Below are positions 47,867 through 56,151 of a DNA stretch of 64,000 nt, piece after piece. A program made the translations under genes and the position numbers. Each line of letters begins with the position of its first letter. Position 1 is the first letter of the stretch. Below the pieces are notes generated by a model. That model did not search any database and was not told the DNA's origin. It worked only from the letters and a program-made list of their open reading frames with translations. Source of the DNA: Pseudomonas wenzhouensis (GTDB taxonomy: Bacteria; Pseudomonadota; Gammaproteobacteria; Pseudomonadales; Pseudomonadaceae); NCBI RefSeq assembly GCF_021029445.1, contig NZ_CP072610.1:1426001-1490000 (forward strand), read 5' to 3'.

Positions 47867-47887
47867 GGGCGCCCGATCAGGGCGCCC
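47867..47887 (-). terminator. Hairpin between the yebC-like and NUDIX genes
   Basis: Two copies of the self-complementary GGGCGCCC separated by 5 nt, forming an 8-bp stem just past the yebC-like stop. No U-tract, so strength is uncertain. Confidence 0.4.
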
Positions 47888-47895
47888 AGCGAACA

Positions 47896-48597
47896 TCAGC
47901 CAGCGAGGCCGACGTAAACGTTCTGCACGTCATCGTGGCCGTCGATGGCTTCGAGGAAGGCTTCGACTTCTTCCATCTGCTCCGGCGTCAGGCTGGTCAC
48001 CGGATTCTTCGGACGGTAGCCGAGCTTGGCCGAGTTGACGGTGAAGCCCTGTTCCGGCAGCGCCTTGCACACGGCGTCGAGGTCGGTCGGGTCGGTGATG
48101 AACAGGGTGGCGCCTTCGTCATCGGGCACGAAGTCCTGGGCGCCGGCTTCGATGGCGGCCAGTTCCGGGTCGGCATCGCTGTCGGTGCTGGCCTCGATCA
48201 GGCCGACATGGTCGAAATCCCAGCTGACCGAACCGGAGGCACCGAGCTGGCCCTTGCGGAACAGCACGCGGATCTCGGCCACGGTGCGGTTGACGTTGTC
48301 GGTCAGGCACTCGACGATCACCGGCACCTGATGCGGGGCAAAGCCTTCGTAGAGGGTGCGCTCGTAGTTGATCACTTCACCGGACAGGCCTGCGCCTTTC
48401 TTGATGGCGCGCTCGAGGGTGTCCTTGGGCATCGAGGCTTTCTTGGCCTGGTGCACGGCCAGGCGCAGCTTGGGGTTCATGTCCGGGTCGGCGCCGTTGC
48501 GCGCGGCGATCATGATTTCCTTCACCAGCTTGCCGAAGATCTTGCCTCGGGCATTGGCGGCGGCTTCTTTGGGTTTGGCTTTCCACTGGGCGCCCAT
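47896..48597 (-). CDS. YebC/PmpR-family protein (second paralogue type)
   Basis: 233-residue YebC-family protein: [88 protein letters not shown]. Its start [20 protein letters not shown] differs from the canonical YebC start (MAGHSKWANIKHRK), so it is the paralogue rather than the ruvC-linked YebC/PmpR. The family has been described both as transcriptional regulators and, more recently, as factors relieving ribosome stalling. ATG 48597 follows AGGAG at 7 nt; the longer frame is rejected. Confidence 0.88.
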   Translation of the reverse strand: MGAQWKAKPKEAAANARGKIFGKLVKEIMIAARNGADPDMNPKLRLAVHQAKKASMPKDTLERAIKKGAGLSGEVINYERTLYEGFAPHQVPVIVECLTDNVNRTVAEIRVLFRKGQLGASGSVSWDFDHVGLIEASTDSDADPELAAIEAGAQDFVPDDEGATLFITDPTDLDAVCKALPEQGFTVNSAKLGYRPKNPVTSLTPEQMEEVEAFLEAIDGHDDVQNVYVGLAG

Positions 48598-48717
48598 CTG
48601 GGGTCTCCTGGCCGAGAAGTGAGTCGGCGTCAGGCTCTGGTACGCCTGACGATCGGATAGGCTGCGGATTCTAGTGCCTTGCGCGGCTATCGGCACCTGC
48701 AATTTCAGCCGGTGGGC

Positions 48718-49452
48718 TCAGAGGTAGCGCCAGATCAATTGCACGCCCGCCAGCAGAATGCCCAGCCGGGCGATGCGGTAGAACCACAGGTGGTTGACGC
48801 GTGATTGCAGCCACAAGCCGCTCCAGACGCCCAGCGGGACGATGGGCGCGAGCATCAGGCTCAGTAGCAGATTCTCCTCGGTGAACTGGCCCAGCGCTGC
48901 GTAGGGCAGCAGCTTGGCGGCATTGGTGAGCAGGAAGAACAGGTTGATGGTGGCGACGAAGCGCACCTTGTCCAGTTGCTGCGGCAGCAGGTGCATCATC
49001 ACCGGTGGGCCACCGGCGTGGGCGACGAAGCTGGTGAAGCCGGCCAGGCTCGACAGCAATGTGCCACGGCCTTTGTGCAGTGGACGTGGTGCCTGGTTGC
49101 CAGCCAGAAACCCAAGACCGACGAAAACGATGGCGATGGCGCCGATCAGCAGGCCAATGGCACGCTCGTCGAAGAAGCCGAAGGTCAGCGAACCGATGCC
49201 GATACCGATCACCGCGCCCGGCAGCATGACCTTGAGGTTGGCTATATCCCACTTGCCCCAGTAGGCCTTCAGCCCGACCACGTCGGCCAGGCAGAGAATC
49301 GGCAGCATCACCGCCACGGCCTGTTTCGGCGACGTGGCCAGTGCCAGTAACGGCACGGCAATGCCGCCCAGGGCGCCGCCGAAGCCGCCCTTGGACAGCC
49401 CGGTGAGAAACACTGCCGGCAAGGCGAACAGAAGGAAATCGTGCAGAGTCAT
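48718..49452 (-). CDS. TSUP-family (TauE/SafE-like) membrane transporter
   Basis: 244-residue inner-membrane protein of the sulfite-exporter family. About eight helices, with the typical first (LLFALPAVFLTGLSKGGFGG) and the repeat-half motif VAHAGGPPVMMHLLPQQLDK. Family members export sulfite or organosulfur anions or take up related acids. Monocistronic, convergent-free, divergent from eamA by 140 nt. Substrate unproven. Confidence 0.86.
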   Translation of the reverse strand: MTLHDFLLFALPAVFLTGLSKGGFGGALGGIAVPLLALATSPKQAVAVMLPILCLADVVGLKAYWGKWDIANLKVMLPGAVIGIGIGSLTFGFFDERAIGLLIGAIAIVFVGLGFLAGNQAPRPLHKGRGTLLSSLAGFTSFVAHAGGPPVMMHLLPQQLDKVRFVATINLFFLLTNAAKLLPYAALGQFTEENLLLSLMLAPIVPLGVWSGLWLQSRVNHLWFYRIARLGILLAGVQLIWRYL

Positions 49453-49592
49453 GGGCTTGGCGTAACGCTACGAAGGCGCGCAGGTTAGCAGCCGCCAGTG
49501 GCTGTGTGGTTTTTTTCCTCGGCCTCTGTGTCTGTCGGCTGTCAGGGGAAGGCTGCTCTAATGCCGGCTCACTCAACCTGAGGTTTGCGTCC

Positions 49593-50486
49593 ATGACACC
49601 CAAGGATCTGCTGCTGGCGCTGCTGGTAATCGTCGTCTGGGGGCTGAACTTCGTGGTGATCAAGGTCGGCCTACAGGGTATGCCGCCGATGCTGATGGGC
49701 GCGTTGCGCTTTATGCTCGCGGCCTTTCCGGCGATTCTCTTCGTGCGTCGGCCGCAGGTGCCGCTGCGCTGGATGCTGGCTTATGGCATGACCATTTCAG
49801 TGGGGCAGTTCGCCTTTCTCTTCTACGCCATGTATGTCGGCATGCCGGCTGGCCTGGCGTCGCTGGTGCTGCAGTCGCAGGCGTTCTTCACCCTGTTCTT
49901 CGCCGCGCTGTTTCTCGGCGAGCGGCTGCGCGGCAGCAACCTGTTTGGCCTGCTGGTGGCAGCCAGCGGCCTGCTGTTGATCGGACTGCAGGGCGGGCAG
50001 GCGATGACCCTGGCCGGTTTTGCCCTGACCATCGCGGCGGCGTCGATGTGGGCGCTGGGCAACGTGGTCACGCGCAAGCTGGGCAAGGTCAATCTGGTTG
50101 GGCTGGTGGTCTGGGGCAGCCTGATACCGCCGCTGCCATTTCTGGCGTTATCACTGTGGCTGGAAGGGCCGGAGCTGATCAGTCAGTCGCTTCGTAGCCT
50201 CGGCCTGGACTCGCTGCTGGTGCTGGCCTACCTCGCATTCGGCGCCACGATTCTCGGCTACGGTCTGTGGAGCCGCCTGCTGTCGCGTTACCCGGCCAGC
50301 CAGGTGGCACCGTTCTCGCTGTTGGTGCCGGTGGTGGGTATCAGCTCCTCGGCCCTGCTGCTGGGCGAGCGCCTCGGCAGCCTGGAGATGGCTGGCGCGG
50401 CGCTGGTCATGGTGGGTCTGCTGATCAACGTCTGGGGCGGGCGCCTGCTCGATGGTTGGCGGCAGCGGGCTACAGGCGCTGTTTGA
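49593..50486 (+). CDS. eamA: O-acetylserine/cysteine exporter EamA
   Basis: 297-residue DMT transporter that resembles E. coli EamA along its whole length: LLALLVIVVWGLNFVVIKVG, LRFMLAAFPAILFVRRPQVP, GQFAFLFYAMYVGMPAGLAS, LVLQSQAFFTLFFAALFLGE, VAPFSLLVPVVGISSSALLL. Ten helices in two EamA repeats. In E. coli it exports cysteine-pathway metabolites. ATG 49593 (MTPKDLLLALL) chosen; the extension to 49506 does not resemble the family. A REP element follows. Confidence 0.88.
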   Translation: MTPKDLLLALLVIVVWGLNFVVIKVGLQGMPPMLMGALRFMLAAFPAILFVRRPQVPLRWMLAYGMTISVGQFAFLFYAMYVGMPAGLASLVLQSQAFFTLFFAALFLGERLRGSNLFGLLVAASGLLLIGLQGGQAMTLAGFALTIAAASMWALGNVVTRKLGKVNLVGLVVWGSLIPPLPFLALSLWLEGPELISQSLRSLGLDSLLVLAYLAFGATILGYGLWSRLLSRYPASQVAPFSLLVPVVGISSSALLLGERLGSLEMAGAALVMVGLLINVWGGRLLDGWRQRATGAV

Positions 50487-50532
50487 CCTGCTTGTTGCGG
50501 ATTCTGTCGCTTGCCGGTGAGTTGAGGCGTGG

Positions 50533-50581
50533 GTAGGCGCCAGCGTGCTGGCGATCCGGTCAGCGGCAAGCAGGCTCCTAC
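50533..50581. repeat. REP palindrome after eamA
   Basis: GTAGGCGCCAGCGTGCTGGC near 50533 and GCAGGCTCCTAC to 50581; the form GTAGG(A)GCCAGC-GCTGGC is a common Pseudomonas REP. It lies between convergent genes. Confidence 0.7.
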
Positions 50582-50608
50582 GGATTTATGGCGCTGAGGG
50601 CGGCAACA

Positions 50609-51148
50609 TTAGCCTCGCGTGGGCTGTTGCGGCAGGCGTTCGAGGATCTGGTCCAGGCGTTGCTGGATGCGCTGATCGATCTTTTCGTGCAGGCGCATGA
50701 TTTCCAGTTCGGCGCGCAGGTTCACCTCGAAGTCCAGGCGTGCGGCCAGGCGATCCTTCGCCGCCTGGCGGTTCTGGCTCATCATGATGATCGGCGCCTG
50801 GATGGCGGCCAGGGTCGACAGCATCAGGTTGAGAAAGATGTAGGGGTAAGGGTCGAAGGCCATGCCGAAGTGCGAGAGCACGTCGGTGTTGATCAGCATC
50901 CAGCCGAGCATGGTCAGCGAAAAACAGATGATGAAGGTCCAAGAACCGCCGACGGCAGCGACCCTGTCCGAAAGCCGTTCGCCGAAGCTCGACTGCTCAT
51001 CCGACGCATCGGCAGCGTCGCGGCTGATGGGGCGGCGCTGGCGGATTCGTTCGAGCACATGGCTTTCTTCCGGCTCCAGTTCGTGGGGGGCTTTGCCGAG
51101 CAGGGTCTGGGCGAGTTTTTGCAGCGGGTGCGAGGTGTCGTTGCTCAT
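50609..51148 (-). CDS. DUF1003 membrane protein
   Basis: 179 residues. Two TM helices (GSWTFIICFSLTMLGWMLIN, PYIFLNLMLSTLAAIQAPII) and the DUF1003 signature IIMMSQNRQAAKDRLAARLD with a following coiled region rich in charged residues (AELEIMRLHEKIDQRIQQRL). N-terminal part is soluble. Function unknown; members are often induced by stress. Alone on its strand in front of a diguanylate cyclase. Confidence 0.85.
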   Translation of the reverse strand: MSNDTSHPLQKLAQTLLGKAPHELEPEESHVLERIRQRRPISRDAADASDEQSSFGERLSDRVAAVGGSWTFIICFSLTMLGWMLINTDVLSHFGMAFDPYPYIFLNLMLSTLAAIQAPIIMMSQNRQAAKDRLAARLDFEVNLRAELEIMRLHEKIDQRIQQRLDQILERLPQQPTRG

Positions 51149-51207
51149 CGTGACTGCTCATTTATGGCTGACAGTAGCAGGGATGCTGAATCGCTCCGGC
51201 CGACTTG

Positions 51208-52737
51208 TCACCTGTCCGCTGCATCCTGGCGTGTTGCACTTTCCAGGCGGTTGCGACCATTGGCCTTGGCCCGATACAGCGCCTGGTCCGCTGCGTCGAT
51301 CAGGCTCAGGGCGCTTGTGGCGCTGTCCTGGGTAGCGGGGCTCAGGCTGGCCAGGCCGATGCTCACCGTAATTCTCTGGAATGGACTGTTCTCGTGCGGC
51401 AGTGCGCTGTGCTGCAGGTTTGCCATGAACGCGAGAGCGATGGCTTCGGCGCCCTCGCTACTGGTGTTCGGCAGAATCACTGCCAGCTCTTCGCCGCCGT
51501 AGCGTGCCGCCAGGTCGCCGGGGCGACGCATGTGGCGCTGGAGCAGGTCGGCGACGCTGCGCAGGCATTCGTTACCCGCCAGGTGGCCGTAGTGATCGTT
51601 GTAGCGCTTGAACAGGTCGATATCGAGCAGCATCAGGGTAAGGTCTGAACCCTGGCGCTGTGCACGGCGAATTTCCACTTCCAGCGCCTGGTCGAAGCTG
51701 CGACGGTTGGCCAGGCCCGTCAGGGCGTCCTGCGAAGCCAGTATTTCCAGGCGGGCATTGGCGTCGAGCAGTTCTTCCCGGGCGCTGAGCAGTTGGCGCT
51801 CGGCGCGCGACCGACGGTGAATGTCGACAAGTAGCCGCTGGCCGATGATGGCGACGGCGAGCAGCAGAATCAGAACCACCGTGGCGAACAGTCGTGCATC
51901 ACGGCGCCAGGCCGTTAGCGCCTCATCGCGGCCCAGCGCGACCACGGTGATCAGGGGGAGGTTGCTGTTATGACGGAACGCGTACAGGCGCTCGATGCCA
52001 TCGATGCGGGAGACCTGTGTGGTCGTGGCCTGTTGCTGTGCGCGTAATGTCTGAAAGATCGGCGAGCTCGACCAATCCAGGCCCACATCCTGTTCACGGA
52101 AAGGTTGGCGAACCAGCAGGGTGCCATCGCTGGTTGAGAGGTTCATCGTGCCTTGCTGGCCCAGATCGAGGCTGCCGAACAGGTGGAGGAAATGCTCCAC
52201 GCTCAACGTGATGGCCACCACGCCGGAGAAATTGCCGTCGGTATCGTTCAGGCGCCGGCTGACGGTGAATATCCACCCGTGCGCCAGGCGGCTCTTGATG
52301 GTCGGGCCGATGAATGTCTCGGGCGAGGGATTGTCGCGATGATGGATGAAGAACGCACGATCGGCGGCGTTCGGGCGCGCATTGATATCGCCCCGCGATA
52401 CCAGCAGGCGATCACCCTTGGCGTTGTAGATGATGATGGTGCTGGCCAGTTTGAGCACCCGGCTCTGTTCCTGCACGACCTGCTGCAGGCGATCAAGATG
52501 TGCCCGACCCTTGCCTTCCTGCTCCAGGCGTTCTGCCAGCTCCACCAATACCAGCTCGGATTGGCGAATCACCCCTTCGCTGTAATTGTCTAGGGCACGC
52601 GCCAGGTTGAGATTGGCCACGTTCAGCTCATGCAGGGCACGCTCGCGGGAAAACCAGATCTGCCAGGCCGTCAGCAATGCCAGCGACAGGCATATGAATA
52701 CCAGCAGGATGAAGGTGAGCCGGGTACCGCGTTTCAT
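51208..52737 (-). CDS. Diguanylate cyclase with periplasmic dCache-like sensor
   Basis: 509 residues: TM1 (LTFILLVFICLSLALLTAWQ), a periplasmic sensor of about 260 residues resembling a double-Cache domain (IIIYNAKGDRLLVSRGDINA, GWIFTVSRRLNDTDGNFSGV), TM2 (LFATVVLILLLAVAIIGQRL), a linker coiled coil (RAERQLLSAREELLDANARL) and a GGDEF domain with DALTGLANRRSFDQ, DIDLFKRYNDHYGHLAGNEC and GGEEL. The inhibitory RPGD lies five residues before the active site. So catalytically competent, ligand-sensing and feedback-inhibited by structure. ATG 52737 (MKRGTRL) is the natural start; the longer frame overlaps ppiC. Confidence 0.9.
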   Translation of the reverse strand: MKRGTRLTFILLVFICLSLALLTAWQIWFSRERALHELNVANLNLARALDNYSEGVIRQSELVLVELAERLEQEGKGRAHLDRLQQVVQEQSRVLKLASTIIIYNAKGDRLLVSRGDINARPNAADRAFFIHHRDNPSPETFIGPTIKSRLAHGWIFTVSRRLNDTDGNFSGVVAITLSVEHFLHLFGSLDLGQQGTMNLSTSDGTLLVRQPFREQDVGLDWSSSPIFQTLRAQQQATTTQVSRIDGIERLYAFRHNSNLPLITVVALGRDEALTAWRRDARLFATVVLILLLAVAIIGQRLLVDIHRRSRAERQLLSAREELLDANARLEILASQDALTGLANRRSFDQALEVEIRRAQRQGSDLTLMLLDIDLFKRYNDHYGHLAGNECLRSVADLLQRHMRRPGDLAARYGGEELAVILPNTSSEGAEAIALAFMANLQHSALPHENSPFQRITVSIGLASLSPATQDSATSALSLIDAADQALYRAKANGRNRLESATRQDAADR

Positions 52738-52816
52738 AAACCCAGAGCCCTGCCGTGGGACTGAACAGCGTGTGCAACGGAAAAACCACCGGCGGGTGGC
52801 TTCCATTGCGAGAGAA

Positions 52817-53098
52817 TCAGTCCTGACGGCTGGTGACTTCCAGCAGGTGATAACCGAACTGAGTCTTGACCGGGCCTTGCACCACGCCGACCGGTGCGCT
52901 GAACACCACGGTGTCGAATTCCTTGACCATCTGGCCCGGGCCGAAGGAACCCAGATCACCGCCGCTACGGCCGGACGGGCAGGAGGAGTTGTCGCGGGCC
53001 AGTTGGGCGAAATCGGCACCGCCCTCGATGGCGGCTTTCAGTTCGTTGCACTTGTCTTCGCTGGCAACCAGGATGTGGCGGGCAGTGGCGCGGGCCAT
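52817..53098 (-). CDS. ppiC: Peptidyl-prolyl cis-trans isomerase, parvulin type
   Basis: 93-residue single-domain parvulin, as in E. coli PpiC (93 aa): ARHILVASEDKCNELKAAIE, GADFAQLARDNSSCPSGRSG, GDLGSFGPGQMVKEFDTVVF, GPVKTQFGYHLLEV. Cytoplasmic catalyst of proline isomerisation. The ATG at 53098 follows GGAGATACTC-type context. Monocistronic. Confidence 0.93.
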   Translation of the reverse strand: MARATARHILVASEDKCNELKAAIEGGADFAQLARDNSSCPSGRSGGDLGSFGPGQMVKEFDTVVFSAPVGVVQGPVKTQFGYHLLEVTSRQD

Positions 53099-53448
53099 GG
53101 GAGTATCTCCTATCGAATTGAGGTGCAGAGCCTAGCGCAATCGTCTCGACATGCAAAACACGGTAGACAAACTGATGCGTTGCGGCAAGGTTTTGCCTGT
53201 GTGGGCCGGTGATTGCTATCAGCACAGGGCTGAACGATGTCATGGGCGCGTGACGGTCACCTGCTTCAGCGCTGCACAACGCTTGCGCCGCTCTGCCGGC
53301 AGATGATCCGGACGCTGAGGCTTGCCTGGGCTCGGGCATGTTCGGGAGAGGTACAAATGCCGGCCTGCTAGGTGAGCCTGTGCGGTGGCCTGCGGCAACT
53401 GGCCTGGAACCTGCATTGACGGCCGTACAGGTGCACAGGGAGATTGCC
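53099..53448. other. 350-bp intergenic region without a gene
   Basis: Divergent region between ppiC and a hypothetical gene. No convincing ORF, RNA or repeat was seen. A purine-rich ribosome site (AGGGAGA, about 53437) precedes the next ATG. Confidence 0.6.
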
Positions 53449-53898
53449 ATGACCAACATTAACAACAGCATGCCCGCCATGCTCAGCTACTACGGCAGCC
53501 AGCTCAACAATCGCACCAGCGCCGCCAGTGGCGAAGCCGACAGCCAGGCGAGCCAGGACCCGCTGGCCGATTTGCGGCGTTTTGCCCAGCAGGTGGTCGC
53601 GCGCAGTGAGGGCGGGCTGTTGCGTGCGATGAATGGCGGCGCGACGGCGAGCAGCAATGCCGTGCAGCGCAGCAGTAGCGATCCGGCTGCCATGCCTTCG
53701 GTGATCCAGCTGCCGGACGTGGCACAGCTCGATCGTGACGATGCCGCCACGCTGCTGCAGCAGGTGCAGAAGATGGTCGACGCCGGGCTCGATGGCAGCA
53801 TGCGCATCGCTGGCCACAATGGCGACAGGCAGACCGACTCGCTGGAAACCTACCGCCAGTGGCTGCAGGAAAAGGGCGGGCTGAGCGTTTACGCCTGA
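53449..53898 (+). CDS. Hypothetical protein, 149 aa
   Basis: 149-residue soluble, polar protein. Features: a Ser/Ala/Gln-rich N-terminal half (SAASGEADSQASQDPLADLR), a helix (RFAQQVVARSEGGLLRAMNG), and a C-terminal conserved-looking part (DAATLLQQVQKMVDAGLDGS and TDSLETYRQWLQEKGGLSVY). No signal peptide, TM or known domain; composition recalls secreted or flagellar-type effectors but nothing specific supports that. ATG chosen by ribosome site at 6 nt. It overlaps the 3' end of the convergent broken diguanylate cyclase by 10 nt. Confidence 0.65.
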   Translation: MTNINNSMPAMLSYYGSQLNNRTSAASGEADSQASQDPLADLRRFAQQVVARSEGGLLRAMNGGATASSNAVQRSSSDPAAMPSVIQLPDVAQLDRDDAATLLQQVQKMVDAGLDGSMRIAGHNGDRQTDSLETYRQWLQEKGGLSVYA

Positions 53899-54935
53899 GC
53901 AGTGGCCTGGGGCTTATCGTCCCGGGCGATGACCTGATTGCGTCTGGCCCGTTTCGCCGCGTAGGTGCGCCGGTCAGCCGCCTGCATCAGCTCATGCAGC
54001 GACTGGCCGTCCGCTCCGAAGCCCGCCACCCCCGCACTCAGTGTCATGCACAGAGCATCGCCCTCGACTGGCAGCGGCGCTGCGGCCAGACGCTCGCGCA
54101 AACTGTCGGCAATCGCGTAGGCCTGCGCAGCCGTGCTGCCGGGCAGCAAGATGGCAAATTCCTCACCCCCTAGGCGGCAGAACAGGTCATTGCTGCGCAA
54201 GCGCTGCGCCAGCACCGTGGCGAAGTGCGCCAGGGCGTGGTCGCCGACGTCGTGACCGAAACGGTCATTGATCTGCTTTAAGTGGTCGATATCGATGAAG
54301 ACCAGCGCTAGCGGCGTGCCATTGCGCAACGCATGGGCGCGCTCACGTTCGAAGACGTCGGCGAGCTTCAGTCTGTTCGGTAAACCTGTCAGGGCATCGC
54401 TGGTGGCCTGTGCGGTCAGGCGCTGCTCGTTGCGCAGGTGGCTGTGTTCATAGATGTGCGCGAAGATCATGACGGCCAGACTGGCCAGGCCGATATTGGC
54501 GATGATCTCGACGTGCTGCAGCAGCGCCTCGGAAGAGTAGCGCCGGCTAAAGGCGAACAAGCCGATGCTGACGAACAAAACCGAGACATACAGGCCCAGG
54601 CGCAGCCCCAATAACAGATATCAAATGATCGGAATTGTCTGTATCCAGGCGAACACGGCAAAGGTGGTGTGGGTCTGAGCCAGCGCCACGATCATGATGC
54701 TGAAGAACGGCAGTAGGTAAATGGCGGTCAATAGCTGCAGGTTGCGCGTTCGCTCGAGAATGCTCAGCAGATAGAGTGAGACGCCGGCGTAGGCGATCTC
54801 CAGGCCAGCCAGCAGCCAGTTTTCGTGCAACAGATTGACCGCCGAGAAGAACAAACCACCGCCCAGGGTGATCCAAAGCAGGGCCCTGAGGACCAGGCGA
54901 CGGTGTTGCTCGTTCTTTGCGAAGTAACCAGGCAT
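53889..54935 (-). pseudogene. Diguanylate cyclase interrupted by an in-frame TGA
   Basis: A 348-codon gene with five or six N-terminal helices (LVLRALLWITLGGGLFFSAV, LLTAIYLLPFFSIMIVALAQ, LYVSVLFVSIGLFAF) and a GGDEF domain (DALTGLPNRLKLADVFERER, IDHLKQINDRFGHDVGDHAL, GGEEF with RSND five residues earlier). A TGA at 54621-54623 stops the frame after FAWIQTIPII, and the same frame resumes at once as YLLLGLRLGLYVSVL. No frameshift is involved. The stop lies in a TM segment, so the upstream piece lacks the catalytic domain. A TTG inside the downstream half could allow an internal start. Either a point mutation (for example TGG to TGA) or a base-call error. Confidence 0.82.
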
Positions 54936-55125
54936 CAGTGTTCTCGAATGAGGCTTGAGCCAAGTGCAGGGCATGGATGGCGATGGATGAAACCAGGCAG
55001 GAAGCCTGCCGGGCGGCGCTACTGCCCGTGCATGCGCGCCTGCGACAGGGTGATAAGCCGGGCATGATCGAGTGCCGGAGATTACGTCAGATTGACGACG
55101 GTAGTAAGGAAAGGGAGAGGGCGGT

Positions 55126-56010
55126 ATGACAACGATGAACAAGCGCGGCGGCTACCGTTGCCTGCTGGTGCTGGTGCTGGTGCTGGTGCTGGTGCTGCTG
55201 ATGATGATGGCCGGGCAGGGTATTGCTCGGGCATCCGAGGATCTCGCCTTGATCGAAACGATCAATGCCTATCGGGGTGACATGCAGCGCTGTGGCGTGC
55301 AGGTATCCGAGCCGCTGCCGCCACTGAGCAACGATCCGCGCCTGATATTGCCGGCCAATGGCACTGGCGATCTGCAGGACTCGCTCAGCGCTGCCGGCTA
55401 TCCCCTGGTCAATGTGCAGGCCATCACCCTCTCTGGCCCACGCAACGCAGAGGCGGCCATGCAGGCGTTGAGCGAGAGCTTCTGTCGTGTGCTGCTCGAT
55501 CCGCAGTTCATCGACATCGGTGTCAGCCAGCAGGATCGTGACTGGCGCATCGTCCTGGCCCGGCCGCTGCTCAGTGGGCGCCTGCAAACCTGGCAGACCG
55601 AGGGCGAGAGTCTTCTGCAACAGATCAATGCGGCCCGCGCACAGGCGCGTCAGTGCGGTGGCCAGGCCTTTGCCGCTGCCGCACCGCTGGTGTGGAGTGC
55701 CGAGTTGGGCAGTGCCGCCGAGAGCCACAGCCGGGCCATGGCCAACGGCAATTTCTTCGCCCACCAGGGGCCAGATGGGCTCACGCCTGGGGATCGCGCC
55801 GAACTGGCCGGCTATGAGGGCGGCAAGGTGGGCGAGAACATCGCCGCTGCACTGGATAGCACCGCCAAGGTGGTCGAAGGTTGGCTGGCCAGCGCCGGGC
55901 ATTGCGCCAATATCATGAACCCCGAGTTCAGCGAGCTGGGCGCAGCCTATGCCAACGATCCGCAAAGCGATGCCGGCATTTATTGGACGGCGCTGTTTGG
56001 TGGGCAATGA
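55126..56010 (+). CDS. CAP-domain (SCP-like) exported protein
   Basis: 294 residues. Signal peptide with an exceptional hydrophobic core made of Leu-Val repeats (CLLVLVLVLVLVLLMMM) encoded by five copies of CTGGTG (55165-55194). The mature part has an N-terminal region and a C-terminal CAP/SCP domain from about 165 (LLQQINAARAQARQCGGQAF, LVWSAELGSAAESHSRAMAN, FFAHQGPDGLTPGDRAELAG, VGENIAAA, GHCANIMNPEFSELGAAYA). CAP proteins are secreted or periplasmic with varied, mostly unknown roles. ATG 55126 follows GGGAGAG; 55135 is an alternative. Repeat number changes would keep frame. Confidence 0.87.
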   Translation: MTTMNKRGGYRCLLVLVLVLVLVLLMMMAGQGIARASEDLALIETINAYRGDMQRCGVQVSEPLPPLSNDPRLILPANGTGDLQDSLSAAGYPLVNVQAITLSGPRNAEAAMQALSESFCRVLLDPQFIDIGVSQQDRDWRIVLARPLLSGRLQTWQTEGESLLQQINAARAQARQCGGQAFAAAAPLVWSAELGSAAESHSRAMANGNFFAHQGPDGLTPGDRAELAGYEGGKVGENIAAALDSTAKVVEGWLASAGHCANIMNPEFSELGAAYANDPQSDAGIYWTALFGGQ

Positions 56011-56124
56011 CGATATGGGCCAGGCCACGGGCTGACATCTGACGCTCGGTCAGGCCTTGCCACCGCTGCGCGTCACAGCCCGGCAGCTGCGGCCGAACCG
56101 TTTGTGCCAAACAGCGCTGCAGGC

Positions 56125-56145
56125 GCCGCCCCACGGTGGGGCGGC
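56125..56145. terminator. Hairpin between the CAP gene and rlhA
   Basis: GCCGCCCC-ACGGT-GGGGCGGC, perfect 8-bp stem between convergent genes, 7 nt from the rlhA stop on the minus strand. No U-tract on that strand. Confidence 0.5.
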
Positions 56146-56151
56146 AGCGGC

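Noticed and set aside
55165..55194. Short tandem repeat as a CRISPR or satellite
   Set aside because: Six-base units in frame inside a signal peptide; no spacers.
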